Assembly (NCBI GenBank): GCA_026004775.1
Contig: BPJU01000007.1
Coordinates: 248,001-312,000, forward strand
DNA length: 64,000 nucleotides
Reading direction: 5' to 3'
DNA from: Pirellulaceae bacterium
GTDB taxonomy: Bacteria > Planctomycetota > Planctomycetia > Pirellulales > Pirellulaceae
Position 1 is the stretch's first letter. Every line of letters starts with the position of its first letter. The translations under genes were made by a program, and so were the position numbers. Below the pieces are notes generated by a model. It ran no database searches, had not been told where the DNA came from, and saw only the letters and a list, made by a program, of their open reading frames with translations. This document shows, piece after piece, positions 37,262 through 44,820 of this stretch.

Positions 37262-38353
37262 ATGGCCAAACGGTTTTCGGAAGACGATTATTTCGCTCAC
37301 ACCACGATGACGTTCGGCGAGCATCTGGAGGAGCTGCGCCGGGCGTTGTTCAAAGGCGTAATCGGTATTGTGGTGGGTTTCCTGATCGGTATGGCTTTGG
37401 CAAGTCACATCGTGCGGTACGTCCAAGGCCCTCTGGAACGCGCCATGGAACGTTATTATGTGAACGTGGCGATAGAGGAAGACCCGGTCCTGAAGCAGAT
37501 TCCGGAGGCCGACCGCGTCAGCCGTGCCAAACAGATGTTGCGTGAGGGCCGGATGTATAGCTATGTCGATCTGGAAGTGTCGGAGCTTCGGCGGCTGGCT
37601 GAGCAGTTTATCGATGGGGCTGACCGCCAGCCCGACCGAAGTAGCCCTGTGACCAAAGTTCACCGGCCCATTGAGGGAGACTTGCCAGGCGCCCAGCCGA
37701 ACTTAGGGTCCGATCAGACGCTTCCCGATCCGAAGGCTCCCATGATTCGTGTTCGTGTCTGGACCCCACTCAAGACCAAGATTACGTCTCTGGGAGCCGA
37801 AGAACCATTTATCATCTGGTTGAAAGCGGCGTTCGTGGCGGGGCTGGTGATCGGAGGCCCGTACGCATTTTACCAGGTATGGCTGTTCGTGGCCGCGGGA
37901 CTTTATCCCCATGAAAAGCGCTACGTCTACGTATTCTTGCCGTTCAGTATCGGTCTGTTCTTGGCCGGTGTGAGCGTGGCATTCTTTCTGGTATTTGACC
38001 CGGTATTGGATTTCCTGCTCCAATTCAATCGCAGCATGAAAATCGATCCTGACCCTCGCATCACCAACTGGATCACCTTCGTGTTGTTCTTGCCCATTGG
38101 TTTTGGTATCGCCTTCCAACTGCCTCTGGTAATGCTGTTCCTGAATCGCATCGGACTGGTGTCCACCAAAGCCTACGCTGACCACTGGCGCATGGCGGTG
38201 CTGGTCATCGCCGTGCTGTCGGCAGTGCTGACGCCGGCTGATCCGATTAGCATGATCGCTATGGGACTGCCGCTGACCGTGCTGTATTTCTTGGGACTGG
38301 GCCTCTGCTATTGGATGCCTCCTATTCGACGTGCGGATGAGGTGTACGAATAG
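37262..38353 (+). CDS. tatC: Sec-independent protein translocase TatC with long insertion
   Basis: The ATG at 37262 follows GCGAGG; 363 aa. The N-terminal TatC signature is present (MTFGEHLEELRRALFKGV). After the first helix there is an unusually long hydrophilic insertion of about 120 residues (ERAMERYYVNV to about TSLGAEEP), then the remaining helices with the conserved region KAAFVAGLVIGGPYAFYQVW and FFLVFDPVLDFLL. Normal TatC proteins are about 240-260 aa. It forms the receptor core of the Tat export system. Confidence 0.93.
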   Translation: MAKRFSEDDYFAHTTMTFGEHLEELRRALFKGVIGIVVGFLIGMALASHIVRYVQGPLERAMERYYVNVAIEEDPVLKQIPEADRVSRAKQMLREGRMYSYVDLEVSELRRLAEQFIDGADRQPDRSSPVTKVHRPIEGDLPGAQPNLGSDQTLPDPKAPMIRVRVWTPLKTKITSLGAEEPFIIWLKAAFVAGLVIGGPYAFYQVWLFVAAGLYPHEKRYVYVFLPFSIGLFLAGVSVAFFLVFDPVLDFLLQFNRSMKIDPDPRITNWITFVLFLPIGFGIAFQLPLVMLFLNRIGLVSTKAYADHWRMAVLVIAVLSAVLTPADPISMIAMGLPLTVLYFLGLGLCYWMPPIRRADEVYE

Positions 38354-38448
38354 ACGCGGCTGCAGGGGTGAACCGCAGGGTGCCCGTTGGAGTCATCCGC
38401 CGTTATTGGGCTGTGCGGCGAACGAACAACTACCAGGCGGGTGGGCCG

Positions 38449-38682
38449 TCAACGGCGGTACCACCATTCGTCGTACAAGTAGCGATTGCGGACCGGTTCG
38501 GCAAGTGGCTTTTGGAACTCACGCGGTCGCCCGCCTACCACTTCCGGCCCCAGGTCGGCGTCCGGGTATGGATCGTGCAGTATAGCTCGATAGCGTTGTT
38601 GCCATTCCGGGCCGGGTGGACCGAGATTGGGCCACGTGCAACCGGTGAGCAAACACAACCAGAGCCAGCCGAATTGCTTCAT
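38449..38682 (-). CDS. Small lipoprotein, planctomycete type
   Basis: This encodes 77 aa with a short lipoprotein signal ending in LLTGC. The mature part is proline-rich (WPNLGPPGPEWQQRYRA, then DPYPDADLGPEVVGGRPREF). It is convergent with tatC, leaving 95 bp between the stops. I believe similar small proteins occur widely in planctomycetes, but no function is known to me. Confidence 0.6.
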   Translation of the reverse strand: MKQFGWLWLCLLTGCTWPNLGPPGPEWQQRYRAILHDPYPDADLGPEVVGGRPREFQKPLAEPVRNRYLYDEWWYRR

Positions 38683-39215
38683 GTAATGCCGCCTTCTGTG
38701 ACACCGTACCCCACACCCGTCGTCCGAGCGGTGCCACAGTTTACTGAGCGGAGCACCGTTCCAACAAGCTGAATTTGGGTAGGAATGACAATTCCGGGCA
38801 GATGCATGCTTGAGGTAGCGATAGCGCGCCGATTTGGAATGGGGAACCAGGGTAGGCGGATCGCCGACTCATCTCCGGGGCTCGATAGGTTTCCACGAGC
38901 TCTCATCCAAGGCTTCGACCGTCTTGTTGCGGTGATCAACAGGCGTGAGCCTTGCCGTGTGGAAGCCACGAAAGCACCAAGCGTTTGTTCGCCTCAATGA
39001 GCAGAGGTCTACGTGCAAGCACCGGCACCCCTGATTTTTTCAAAAAACCGAGCATGGTGTGACACCCGTATGGTAGAGCAAACAAGGCCACATAGGTTCT
39101 GTTTTTCTGAAAATTTGCTACGCTGCTTGGAATGGCGGCGCTCGATGCGGGCACGCATCGAGTAGCCGCAGACAAAGGCACAGGGAATCTCGCGCCATTC
39201 AAGGAGGAACCACGG
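38683..39215. other. 533-bp region without a recognisable gene
   Basis: Short frames on both strands show no start signal, domain or codon pattern that stands out. The last 15 bases hold the strong AAGGAGG of the next gene. Nothing else was seen. Confidence 0.5.
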
Positions 39216-40610
39216 ATGGCTCGGCCACGACGCTGCGACGTTTTTTCGACGGGTGACGTGGTCCGCCTGTTGTGCGGCTCGACCTGCGTGCGCCAAGAGG
39301 GGCTTATCCGGCGAGACCCATCACGAGTAGACGAGCGCATCGACCGGCCACTCTTCTTGTTCGAAAAGGTGGTGCACTACGCCAGCGTCTTCGGCCTGGT
39401 AGTCTATTCCTGCACGATACTGCCCGAGGCGATTCTGATCAGCTTGCAGCTACGACCCGATTGGGTAAAAAGCTGGTCGAACGAGGAAGTGCTCCAGCGA
39501 GCCTGGAAGGGACTTCGCAAACTGGTCAAAGAGTATTGCAAAGAGCACGGTATTGAATGCCGGTGGAAGAGAAATCCTCCAGCGGTGCTGCTGGAAGACC
39601 AGAAGTTCCAGAAAGAAATGCGGAAGAGGCTCTCGTCCGTATCGCTGTTCATGAAGCTTATCAAACAGACTTCGGCTTTTCACTTTAACCGTGAAGACGG
39701 TGTGCGGGGGTGCTTTTGGTCCGAACGGTTTTCTGGCACTCCGGAGAAGAGCCCGGCGGATTCGGTGACGATGAACATGCTGATCGACGCGCACCCGGTG
39801 GCGGTGCGGATGGTGCCGGTCTTGGAGCAGCCGCACCATGGTTCTGGGTGGTGCCGGCTGGTCTATGCGATCCAGGTGTGCGGTGTGGAGGTCACCGAGG
39901 AAACGCTGGCCGATACGCCTCAGTTAAGCGAAGAGGTGCGTGCCTCGTTGGGCAGAGCTTTTCGATTGCTCAGAGAGGGCATGCAGCGGGTAGTGGATGG
40001 GGATATCGATGATGGCGAGCTAACCGAAGAGGCCGACTTGTCCGACGAGACAACCGCTGAACCTTCGGCTGTTGAACAAACGGAGGCTCCGGCGGCAGGT
40101 GGCCAGGTGCCGGGTAACTCGGAAACATCGTTCGACGAAGCGGCGGCGTCGGGTGCACCTACTGAAGAAACGGTGGCTGCTTCGCCAGGTGGGCAAGTGC
40201 CATCTCGTTCGGGAGGTGGGCAAGCGCGAGCGGAGTTGCGAGGTTCTCGTAATAAGAGGAAACTTCCCGTGCCGCGGCTGGCAGGCAGGAAGCCCAGCGT
40301 GATGGACGACGAAAATTTCCGGTGCCGCCCATCAAGCTGGGTCCGGTGGACTGCCGCAGGTACAGCGGTGAGATGGGCGAGAGCCTCTCTTGGCAGCATG
40401 CTCTTGGGATTGGGCCGATCGACGAAGTGGAGTGGGCTGAGCTTGTGCGGTGGGTGGGGGCGACCTGGTGTGCATGGCGGCAGATCAAGCCAGAGGACCA
40501 GGACGTGGTGTTTGACAAGAAGCGGTATGACGAGTGGAGGCAAGGCCAGCGGGAGTTCAGGATGGGGGCCTTGGACGAGCGACAGCTTCAAAGGGCTCGG
40601 CAGAAGCTGA
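39216..40610 (+). CDS. Degenerate RAYT/IS200-like transposase-family protein
   Basis: The ATG at 39216 lies 8 nt behind AAGGAGG. Several stretches match a planctomycete IS200/RAYT-like family as I recall it: RRCDVF, TCVR, LRPDWVKSWSNEEVLQRAW, RRLSSVSLFMK and NREDGVRGCFWSERF. At the HUH position the family reads NHLHVVL, while this protein reads EAILISL (residues 71-77), so both histidines are absent. The YVDLNP tyrosine is replaced by Leu189 in LIDAHP. It is therefore probably not a nuclease. Residues after about 290 form an acidic low-complexity linker. From about 40313 coding character moves to the -1 frame, so the tail to 40610 is likely spurious. Confidence 0.65.
   Translation: MARPRRCDVFSTGDVVRLLCGSTCVRQEGLIRRDPSRVDERIDRPLFLFEKVVHYASVFGLVVYSCTILPEAILISLQLRPDWVKSWSNEEVLQRAWKGLRKLVKEYCKEHGIECRWKRNPPAVLLEDQKFQKEMRKRLSSVSLFMKLIKQTSAFHFNREDGVRGCFWSERFSGTPEKSPADSVTMNMLIDAHPVAVRMVPVLEQPHHGSGWCRLVYAIQVCGVEVTEETLADTPQLSEEVRASLGRAFRLLREGMQRVVDGDIDDGELTEEADLSDETTAEPSAVEQTEAPAAGGQVPGNSETSFDEAAASGAPTEETVAASPGGQVPSRSGGGQARAELRGSRNKRKLPVPRLAGRKPSVMDDENFRCRPSSWVRWTAAGTAVRWARASLGSMLLGLGRSTKWSGLSLCGGWGRPGVHGGRSSQRTRTWCLTRSGMTSGGKASGSSGWGPWTSDSFKGLGRS
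40313..40319 (+). promoter_or_regulatory. Possible -1 frameshift site A AAT TTC
   Basis: In the frame of the RAYT-like gene the bases read A AAT TTC, which fits the X XXY YYZ slippery pattern. A -1 slip leads directly into the downstream open frame (CCG GTG CCG...). No downstream pseudoknot was analysed. A missing A in the A4 run would have the same effect. Confidence 0.3.
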
Positions 40611-40981
40611 TCGAGTGGCTTACCGAGTGTGCGCGTGTGGGTCGGGTGCCGGGCTTATTGGCGGAGGAAGATCGAGCGAGGTGGGCCGATCGGTTGTTGG
40701 CGGCTCGGCAGACACCGGAGGAGTTGGCCGACGAGGTGGCTGAGCTGTTGGGGGTGAGTGAGGAGCGGATGGCGGAGCTACGAGGGGCGTTGGCTCGAGT
40801 GAAGTTGACGATCAGCCGGATTGTGGAGGCTGGCGAGTTGTGGCGGGTGGACCTGGTGCGTGGGGCTCAGGAGTTATTGGGCTTGCGCGAGTGGGTGGCT
40901 CGGCGGCGGGCTATGCTGAGGGCCCAGGCTGAAGGAAGCTCGGCGGAGGCCGATGCGAGGCCGCCGCCGGACACAAGTTAG
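40322..40981 (+). CDS. C-terminal part of the RAYT-like gene in the -1 frame
   Basis: This frame (219 aa from GTG 40322, open back to a TAA at 40253) carries well-formed helical protein: DEVEWAELVRWVGATWCAW, then charged helices rich in Arg, Glu and Ala to the stop at 40981. It begins exactly where the upstream gene loses coding character. The two are best read as one protein of about 590 aa split by a single missing base or by -1 frameshifting. The domain is not recognised. A free-standing second gene is less likely because there is no ribosome-binding site before 40322. Confidence 0.5.
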   Translation: MPPIKLGPVDCRRYSGEMGESLSWQHALGIGPIDEVEWAELVRWVGATWCAWRQIKPEDQDVVFDKKRYDEWRQGQREFRMGALDERQLQRARQKLIEWLTECARVGRVPGLLAEEDRARWADRLLAARQTPEELADEVAELLGVSEERMAELRGALARVKLTISRIVEAGELWRVDLVRGAQELLGLREWVARRRAMLRAQAEGSSAEADARPPPDTS

Positions 40982-41198
40982 GCGAGTCGCCGGGCTCTCG
41001 AAGCAGCCCGAGCTTCGTGGGGCGGCATCTTTGCATGGGTTGCTCGATGGGAGCTTGAGGCTGTTAAGACGGTCCGAATCTTTTGTCGGGGCATCTTATT
41101 TTTGAAAGCCGGGTACCCGGTGAGGGGCAGGGTCTTGTCTTTGGTGTGTTGAGAAGCTCTTTCCTGGGATTTTGTGGGCCGAATTCTGGCCGCAGCCG
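40982..41198. other. Spacer between the RAYT-like gene and the repeat island
   Basis: Noncoding in appearance. The left part continues the GC-rich composition of the gene end. No hairpin or promoter is clear. Confidence 0.4.
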
Positions 41199-41600
41199 AT
41201 GAAGAAGCGAGGCTGAGGAAGCCGAGCCGCGCGGGCTTAGCTGCACCAAAAGTGCAACGGCTGGTGTCCAATGGAGGGGAACCAGGTGGCGGCCCGCGGG
41301 CAAAAACCTAGGGAACCTGACCCCTTCGGGAGCCGCGAAACTGCCGGGGTCTGTCCCCGCCCGATTGGAAATATGAGGGGTCTGTCCCCCAATTTCGCCC
41401 ACGGACAGCCGGAGGCGGGGCCTGCTCGGTCAACGCCGTTTGGGCCGGGAGCCTGGCTCGTCGCCTCGTACCATCATGCGTGCCAGCCTGGTCCGTCGGG
41501 CCCACCAGCTTGGGCGCTGATCGGACACCACCGGTAGCGCCAGCCTCACCTCTTACCCTACACCACGGGTCGCGCGAGCTTGGCCCCTCATCGCAGGTCG
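41199..41600 (+). repeat. Tandem repeat island, unit 1 of 3
   Basis: The unit of about 400 bp begins near GAGGCTGAGGAAGCCGAGCC. It contains a GAACCTGACCCC motif and two copies of the hairpin-forming GGGGTCTGTCCCC (41346-41358 and 41377-41389). Its second half is AC-rich text (CACCACCGG) resembling unit 2. About 125 bp around the two hairpins (41360-41485) are almost identical to unit 2. Confidence 0.85.
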
Positions 41601-41989
41601 GCGAACAAACGAGGCTGGAGAAGCCGAGCCGCGCGGGGCTGCCAGCGAAGTGCAACGGCGATGCTCCGATGATGGCAAACCAATCGGCGGACCGCGGGGG
41701 CAAACCTGGGGAACCTGACCCCGTTGGAAAGGGCGAAACTACCGGGGTCTGTCCCCGCGCGATTGGAAATATGAGGGGTCTGTCCCCCAATTTCGCCCAC
41801 GGACAGCCGGAGGCGGGGCCTGCTCGGTCAACGCCGTTTGGGCCGGGAGCCTGGCTCGTCGCCCCACGCCATCGGGCCTAGCAGGTTGGGCCCTCACCCA
41901 ACACCACCGGAAGCGCCAGCCTCACCTCGCCAGCCTCGCTTCGCACCACACACCACGGTCGCGCGAGTTTGGGTCCTCATCGAAAGCCG
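41601..41989 (+). repeat. Tandem repeat island, unit 2 of 3
   Basis: Second copy of the unit, offset from unit 1 by about 398 bp. Its GGGGTCTGTCCCC hairpins are at 41744-41756 and 41775-41787. The segment from the second hairpin through GGAGCCTGGCTCGTCGCC is identical to unit 1. Frames running through it are not protein-like. Confidence 0.85.
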
Positions 41990-42170
41990 ATCAACAAACG
42001 AGGCTGCGGCTGCCAACCCGCGTGGGCCGACCAGCCGGAAGGGCGACGCCGTCGCTCCAAAGGTGCAGAACCGGCCAGAGGCCGCGGGCAAAAACCTAGG
42101 GGACCTGACCCCGTTGGGAAGGGCGGAACTGCCGGGGTCTGTCCCCGGGTGATGGTATCGGAAGGAGCGG
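41990..42170 (+). repeat. Tandem repeat island, truncated unit 3
   Basis: The third copy begins at CAACAAACGAGGCTG, about 390 bp after unit 2. It carries the GACCTGACCCC motif and the first GGGGTCTGTCCCC hairpin (42134-42146), then diverges before the second hairpin. Confidence 0.75.
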
Positions 42171-42235
42171 GGCGAACGCTGGCCCGGTCTGCGCGATGGT
42201 GGAGGACGGAGCGCCTGATGGGGAATATTTGCTTC

Positions 42236-42279
42236 GGAAGTCTTGCGGCGGCTGCTGGCGCAGCCGCCTAGCGACTTCC
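42236..42279. repeat. 44-nt GC-rich palindrome, copy 1
   Basis: The outer arms GGAAGTC / GACTTCC and the perfect inner arms GGCGGCTG (42247-42254) / CAGCCGCC (42261-42268) form one long imperfect hairpin with a 6-nt loop. A second copy lies 135 bp downstream in the same orientation. This is a REP-like element of a kind different from the tandem units. Confidence 0.7.
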
Positions 42280-42316
42280 GCTACGAACCAAGTCAAGATC
42301 GTGCTACACCGGAGTG

Positions 42317-42361
42317 AACCAGCGTCTTGGGTGACCCACACGGCCGAGACGGCCGTGCCAC
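42317..42361 (-). repeat. Fragment of the dispersed 130-bp hairpin repeat, reverse orientation
   Basis: On the minus strand this reads GTGGCACGGCCGTC...GGCCGTGTGGGTCACCCAAGACGCTGGTT. It matches the left end of the repeats at 52441, 53506 and 58995. Only about 45 bp are present here, between the two GC-rich palindromes. Confidence 0.75.
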
Positions 42362-42370
42362 TATACAGGC

Positions 42371-42413
42371 GGAGGCCTTGCGGCGGCTGCTGGTACGGCC
42401 GCCTGGCGACTCC
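42371..42413. repeat. 44-nt GC-rich palindrome, copy 2
   Basis: Direct repeat of the palindrome at 42236-42279 with several changes (loop CTGGTA, outer arms GGAGGCC / GGCGACTCC). The inner arms differ by one base from perfect pairing. Confidence 0.65.
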
Positions 42414-42870
42414 CGCAACAAAGGGTGACTAGGGGCAACTTCCATGTGGTACCGTGGTGTAAGAGGCGAATTCCGCATCGAATGCAAGGTGATAACTTCT
42501 GCAGTTGGCGAACAGTTACGTTGTTCTTAACCGTTATTCCGCCTGGACATTGAAGGAACTCGTATCGAGCGACATCTTGGCTACGGCCTTCCGAATGTCA
42601 AAAGAGCGATTCTCCACGGCAAACCACCAGAGGGCTATTTTGACCGAACTGTGTCGACATCTCAGCGAAGTACCATATGCTCTCCCTCAGCCGCCAGATA
42701 CTGCTTCGTGGGCACTTCTTTACAGCGAAAATGCTCGCCGCGGTGAATCAAGCAGACAACAACGTCGGTAAGAATCAGCGTCTAAGTAAGGGTGGTTTCC
42801 CCCTGGGATTGACGCTTGCTGGGCGGTACGATGGAACTTTTGGGGTGAGGTATCAAAAAAGGAATGTCAA
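42414..42870. other. 457-bp region upstream of the pseudouridine synthase gene
   Basis: A frame of 88 codons at 42505-42771 with a TTG start shows no recognisable domain and is not called as a gene. The composition is less GC-rich than the repeat island. AAAGGAA just before 42871 serves as the ribosome-binding site of the next gene. Nothing else was seen. Confidence 0.45.
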
Positions 42871-43815
42871 GTGGCGAAGCGCAAAAAGGCTCATACCGGT
42901 TCGAAGCAGCCGGCCCGGGAACAAGATAGCAACGCGTCTGGGACTACCGGTACGGCCAAGCAGCGGCTCCAGCGAGTGCTGGCGGCCGCCGGTTTCGGTA
43001 GCCGGCGCCAGTGCGAGGAACTGATCTTAACCGGGCGAGTCGAGGTCGAGGGCCGCCCGGCCGAATTGGGTATGCGCGTCGACCCGGACCAGCAGGAGAT
43101 TCGGGTCGATGGTGTAAAGCTCAAACGCCCCCCGAAACTTTACTACGCCCTGAACAAACCCGCGGGCGTCGTGTGCACTCACCGTGATCCTTCTCGCCGC
43201 ACCCGAGTGATTGATTTGGTAAAGGCACCCGGTCGTCTTTTTCCCATCGGCCGTCTGGATCGATCCAGCGAGGGGTTGATTATTTTGACCAATGACGGCG
43301 AGTTTGCCAACTTGCTGGCGCATCCTCGCTATCAGGTGGAAAAAACGTATCGAGCTCTGGTGGCCGGCAAGCCGACGCGCGACGTGCTCAACAAGCTGAT
43401 GCGGGGTGTACATTTGGCCGAAGGAGTGGCCCGAGCCAAATCGGTGCGGGTTTGCAAGAGCCACAAGCTGAGCACCGAATTGGAGATCGTGCTTTGCGAA
43501 GGCAAGAACCGCGAAGTACGCCGCATGTTGGCGAAGATGGGGCACAAAGTGATGCGACTCAAACGCGTGGCCATCGGCCCCTTGCGGTTAGGCAAGTTGC
43601 CCGTAGGTGCGTATCGCCCCTTGTCGCCGTCGGAAGTCGAACAGCTTCGCAACGCAGCTCGTAAAGTGCGCCAAAATACCGGTCGAGCTATGCGGCAAGC
43701 CACGCGGCCTGGGAACCAGCCGCACCGGCGTCCTTTGCCGCCGCTGTCCGACAGCCGCCCGACAGGTTCCGTGATCGCCTTCGGCCCGGAGGATGCCGAT
43801 GCACCCGTAGAATAA
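42871..43815 (+). CDS. 23S rRNA pseudouridine synthase, RluB/RsuA family
   Basis: The GTG at 42871 follows AAAGGAATG; 314 aa. A lysine-rich N-terminus of about 30 residues precedes an S4 RNA-binding domain (RLQRVLAAAGFGSRRQCEEL) and the catalytic domain with the family motif GRLDRSSEGLIILTNDGE, whose first Asp is the catalytic residue, and CEGKNREVRRMLAKMGHKV. It converts a uridine in rRNA to pseudouridine; RluB-type specificity is likely but not certain. The C-terminal 60 residues are basic and proline-rich beyond the core. Confidence 0.92.
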   Translation: MAKRKKAHTGSKQPAREQDSNASGTTGTAKQRLQRVLAAAGFGSRRQCEELILTGRVEVEGRPAELGMRVDPDQQEIRVDGVKLKRPPKLYYALNKPAGVVCTHRDPSRRTRVIDLVKAPGRLFPIGRLDRSSEGLIILTNDGEFANLLAHPRYQVEKTYRALVAGKPTRDVLNKLMRGVHLAEGVARAKSVRVCKSHKLSTELEIVLCEGKNREVRRMLAKMGHKVMRLKRVAIGPLRLGKLPVGAYRPLSPSEVEQLRNAARKVRQNTGRAMRQATRPGNQPHRRPLPPLSDSRPTGSVIAFGPEDADAPVE

Positions 43816-43914
43816 AGGGTACACAGGCGGTCGTGGGCTGATGTGAAGACCGGACGTACGAAGTGTGTTTTTCGAAAACGGATGTTGCCGTTGGTTCGTG
43901 GCAAAGTGGATCGC

Positions 43915-44793
43915 ATGAGCTGTTCCCGTTCCACCGACTTGGCCGAGCTCGCGGGGGCTCGTTCCATTTCCGTCGCGGAAGTGCCTGTGGCAGAGAACGA
44001 ACCCTTGGCCCGCGACACGTACCGGTTGCGGATCTACCATCCGCCGATGGCTCGCCGGTTTCTTCCCGGCCAGTTCTTGATGTTGCGTCTGGCCGACTGC
44101 GATGACCCGCTTATCGGCCGCGCGTTTGCTCTGTATGACACGGTGCTGGACGAACGCGGCGAGCCGTGTGGGGTGGATGTTGTCTACTTGGTGAAAGGAA
44201 AATTGACTCGCCGTCTGGCTCGAACGCCTGTCGGGCAACGCGTCCTTGTCTGGGGACCGCTGGGCAACAGTTTTCCGCCGATAGCCGTTGACGAAGTCGT
44301 AATGGTAGCTGGCGGCATCGGGCAAACGCCTTTCCTGGCATGGGCTCGAGAATTGGCCGGCCAACGCATGTTCGGCGAACCACCGCGGCGCGTGCCGGTG
44401 GTTCCACGACGACTGCTCCTCTACGGCACGCGGACGGCTGACTTGCTGGCCGGCCTGGAGGCATTCGCCCAAGCGGGGCTGGAAGTGCAACTGGCTACGG
44501 AAGACGGTAGTCGAGGACACGCCGGGCGAGTAACCGAGCTATTGGAAAAGATTCTTCAATGCGGGAAACGACCGGCGGTGGTGGCATGCGGGCCGGATCC
44601 CATGCTCGCCGCCGTCGCCCAACTATGCTTTCAGTATGAAGTGCCCTGTTGGGTTTCCCTGGAAACCCCGATGGCCTGCGGTATCGGTATCTGTTTTAGC
44701 TGCGTGGCACGCGTGCGGCAGGATGGCGACTGGGATTACCGGCGCACCTGTGTGGAAGGTCCTGTCTTCGACGCGCGGTGTCTGGTTTGGTAA
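43915..44793 (+). CDS. pyrK: Dihydroorotate dehydrogenase electron-transfer subunit-like protein
   Basis: About 292 aa from the ATG at 43915; starts at 43843 (GTG) and 43882 (ATG) are also in frame, and none has a clear Shine-Dalgarno sequence. It has the ferredoxin-reductase fold: FAD region (PGQFLMLRLAD, then DPLIGRAFALYD), nucleotide-binding VMVAGGIGQTPFLAWARE and CGPDPMLAAVA. A [2Fe-2S] cluster motif follows in ETPMACGIGICFSCVARV with a fourth Cys in RRTCVEGPVFDA. PyrK passes electrons from dihydroorotate dehydrogenase PyrD to NAD. No pyrD is present in this window, so the partner must be elsewhere. Confidence 0.88.
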   Translation: MSCSRSTDLAELAGARSISVAEVPVAENEPLARDTYRLRIYHPPMARRFLPGQFLMLRLADCDDPLIGRAFALYDTVLDERGEPCGVDVVYLVKGKLTRRLARTPVGQRVLVWGPLGNSFPPIAVDEVVMVAGGIGQTPFLAWARELAGQRMFGEPPRRVPVVPRRLLLYGTRTADLLAGLEAFAQAGLEVQLATEDGSRGHAGRVTELLEKILQCGKRPAVVACGPDPMLAAVAQLCFQYEVPCWVSLETPMACGIGICFSCVARVRQDGDWDYRRTCVEGPVFDARCLVW

Positions 44794-44820
44794 TGATCGG
44801 GTGGGTTGGAGGAATTTGCC

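Noticed and set aside
39216-40981. Complete insertion sequence around the RAYT-like gene
   Set aside because: No terminal inverted repeats or target duplication were seen, and the catalytic motifs appear lost.
41271-42152. Frames of 88-160 codons running through the repeat island
   Set aside because: They repeat with the DNA units, differ in frame and strand, and show no protein-like composition.
41199-42170. CRISPR array
   Set aside because: The repeat period is about 390-400 bp with long near-identical blocks and only three units; no short regularly spaced repeats or cas genes.
42505-42771. 88-codon frame upstream of the pseudouridine synthase gene
   Set aside because: TTG start, no ribosome-binding site and no recognisable protein pattern; kept only as part of an intergenic note.
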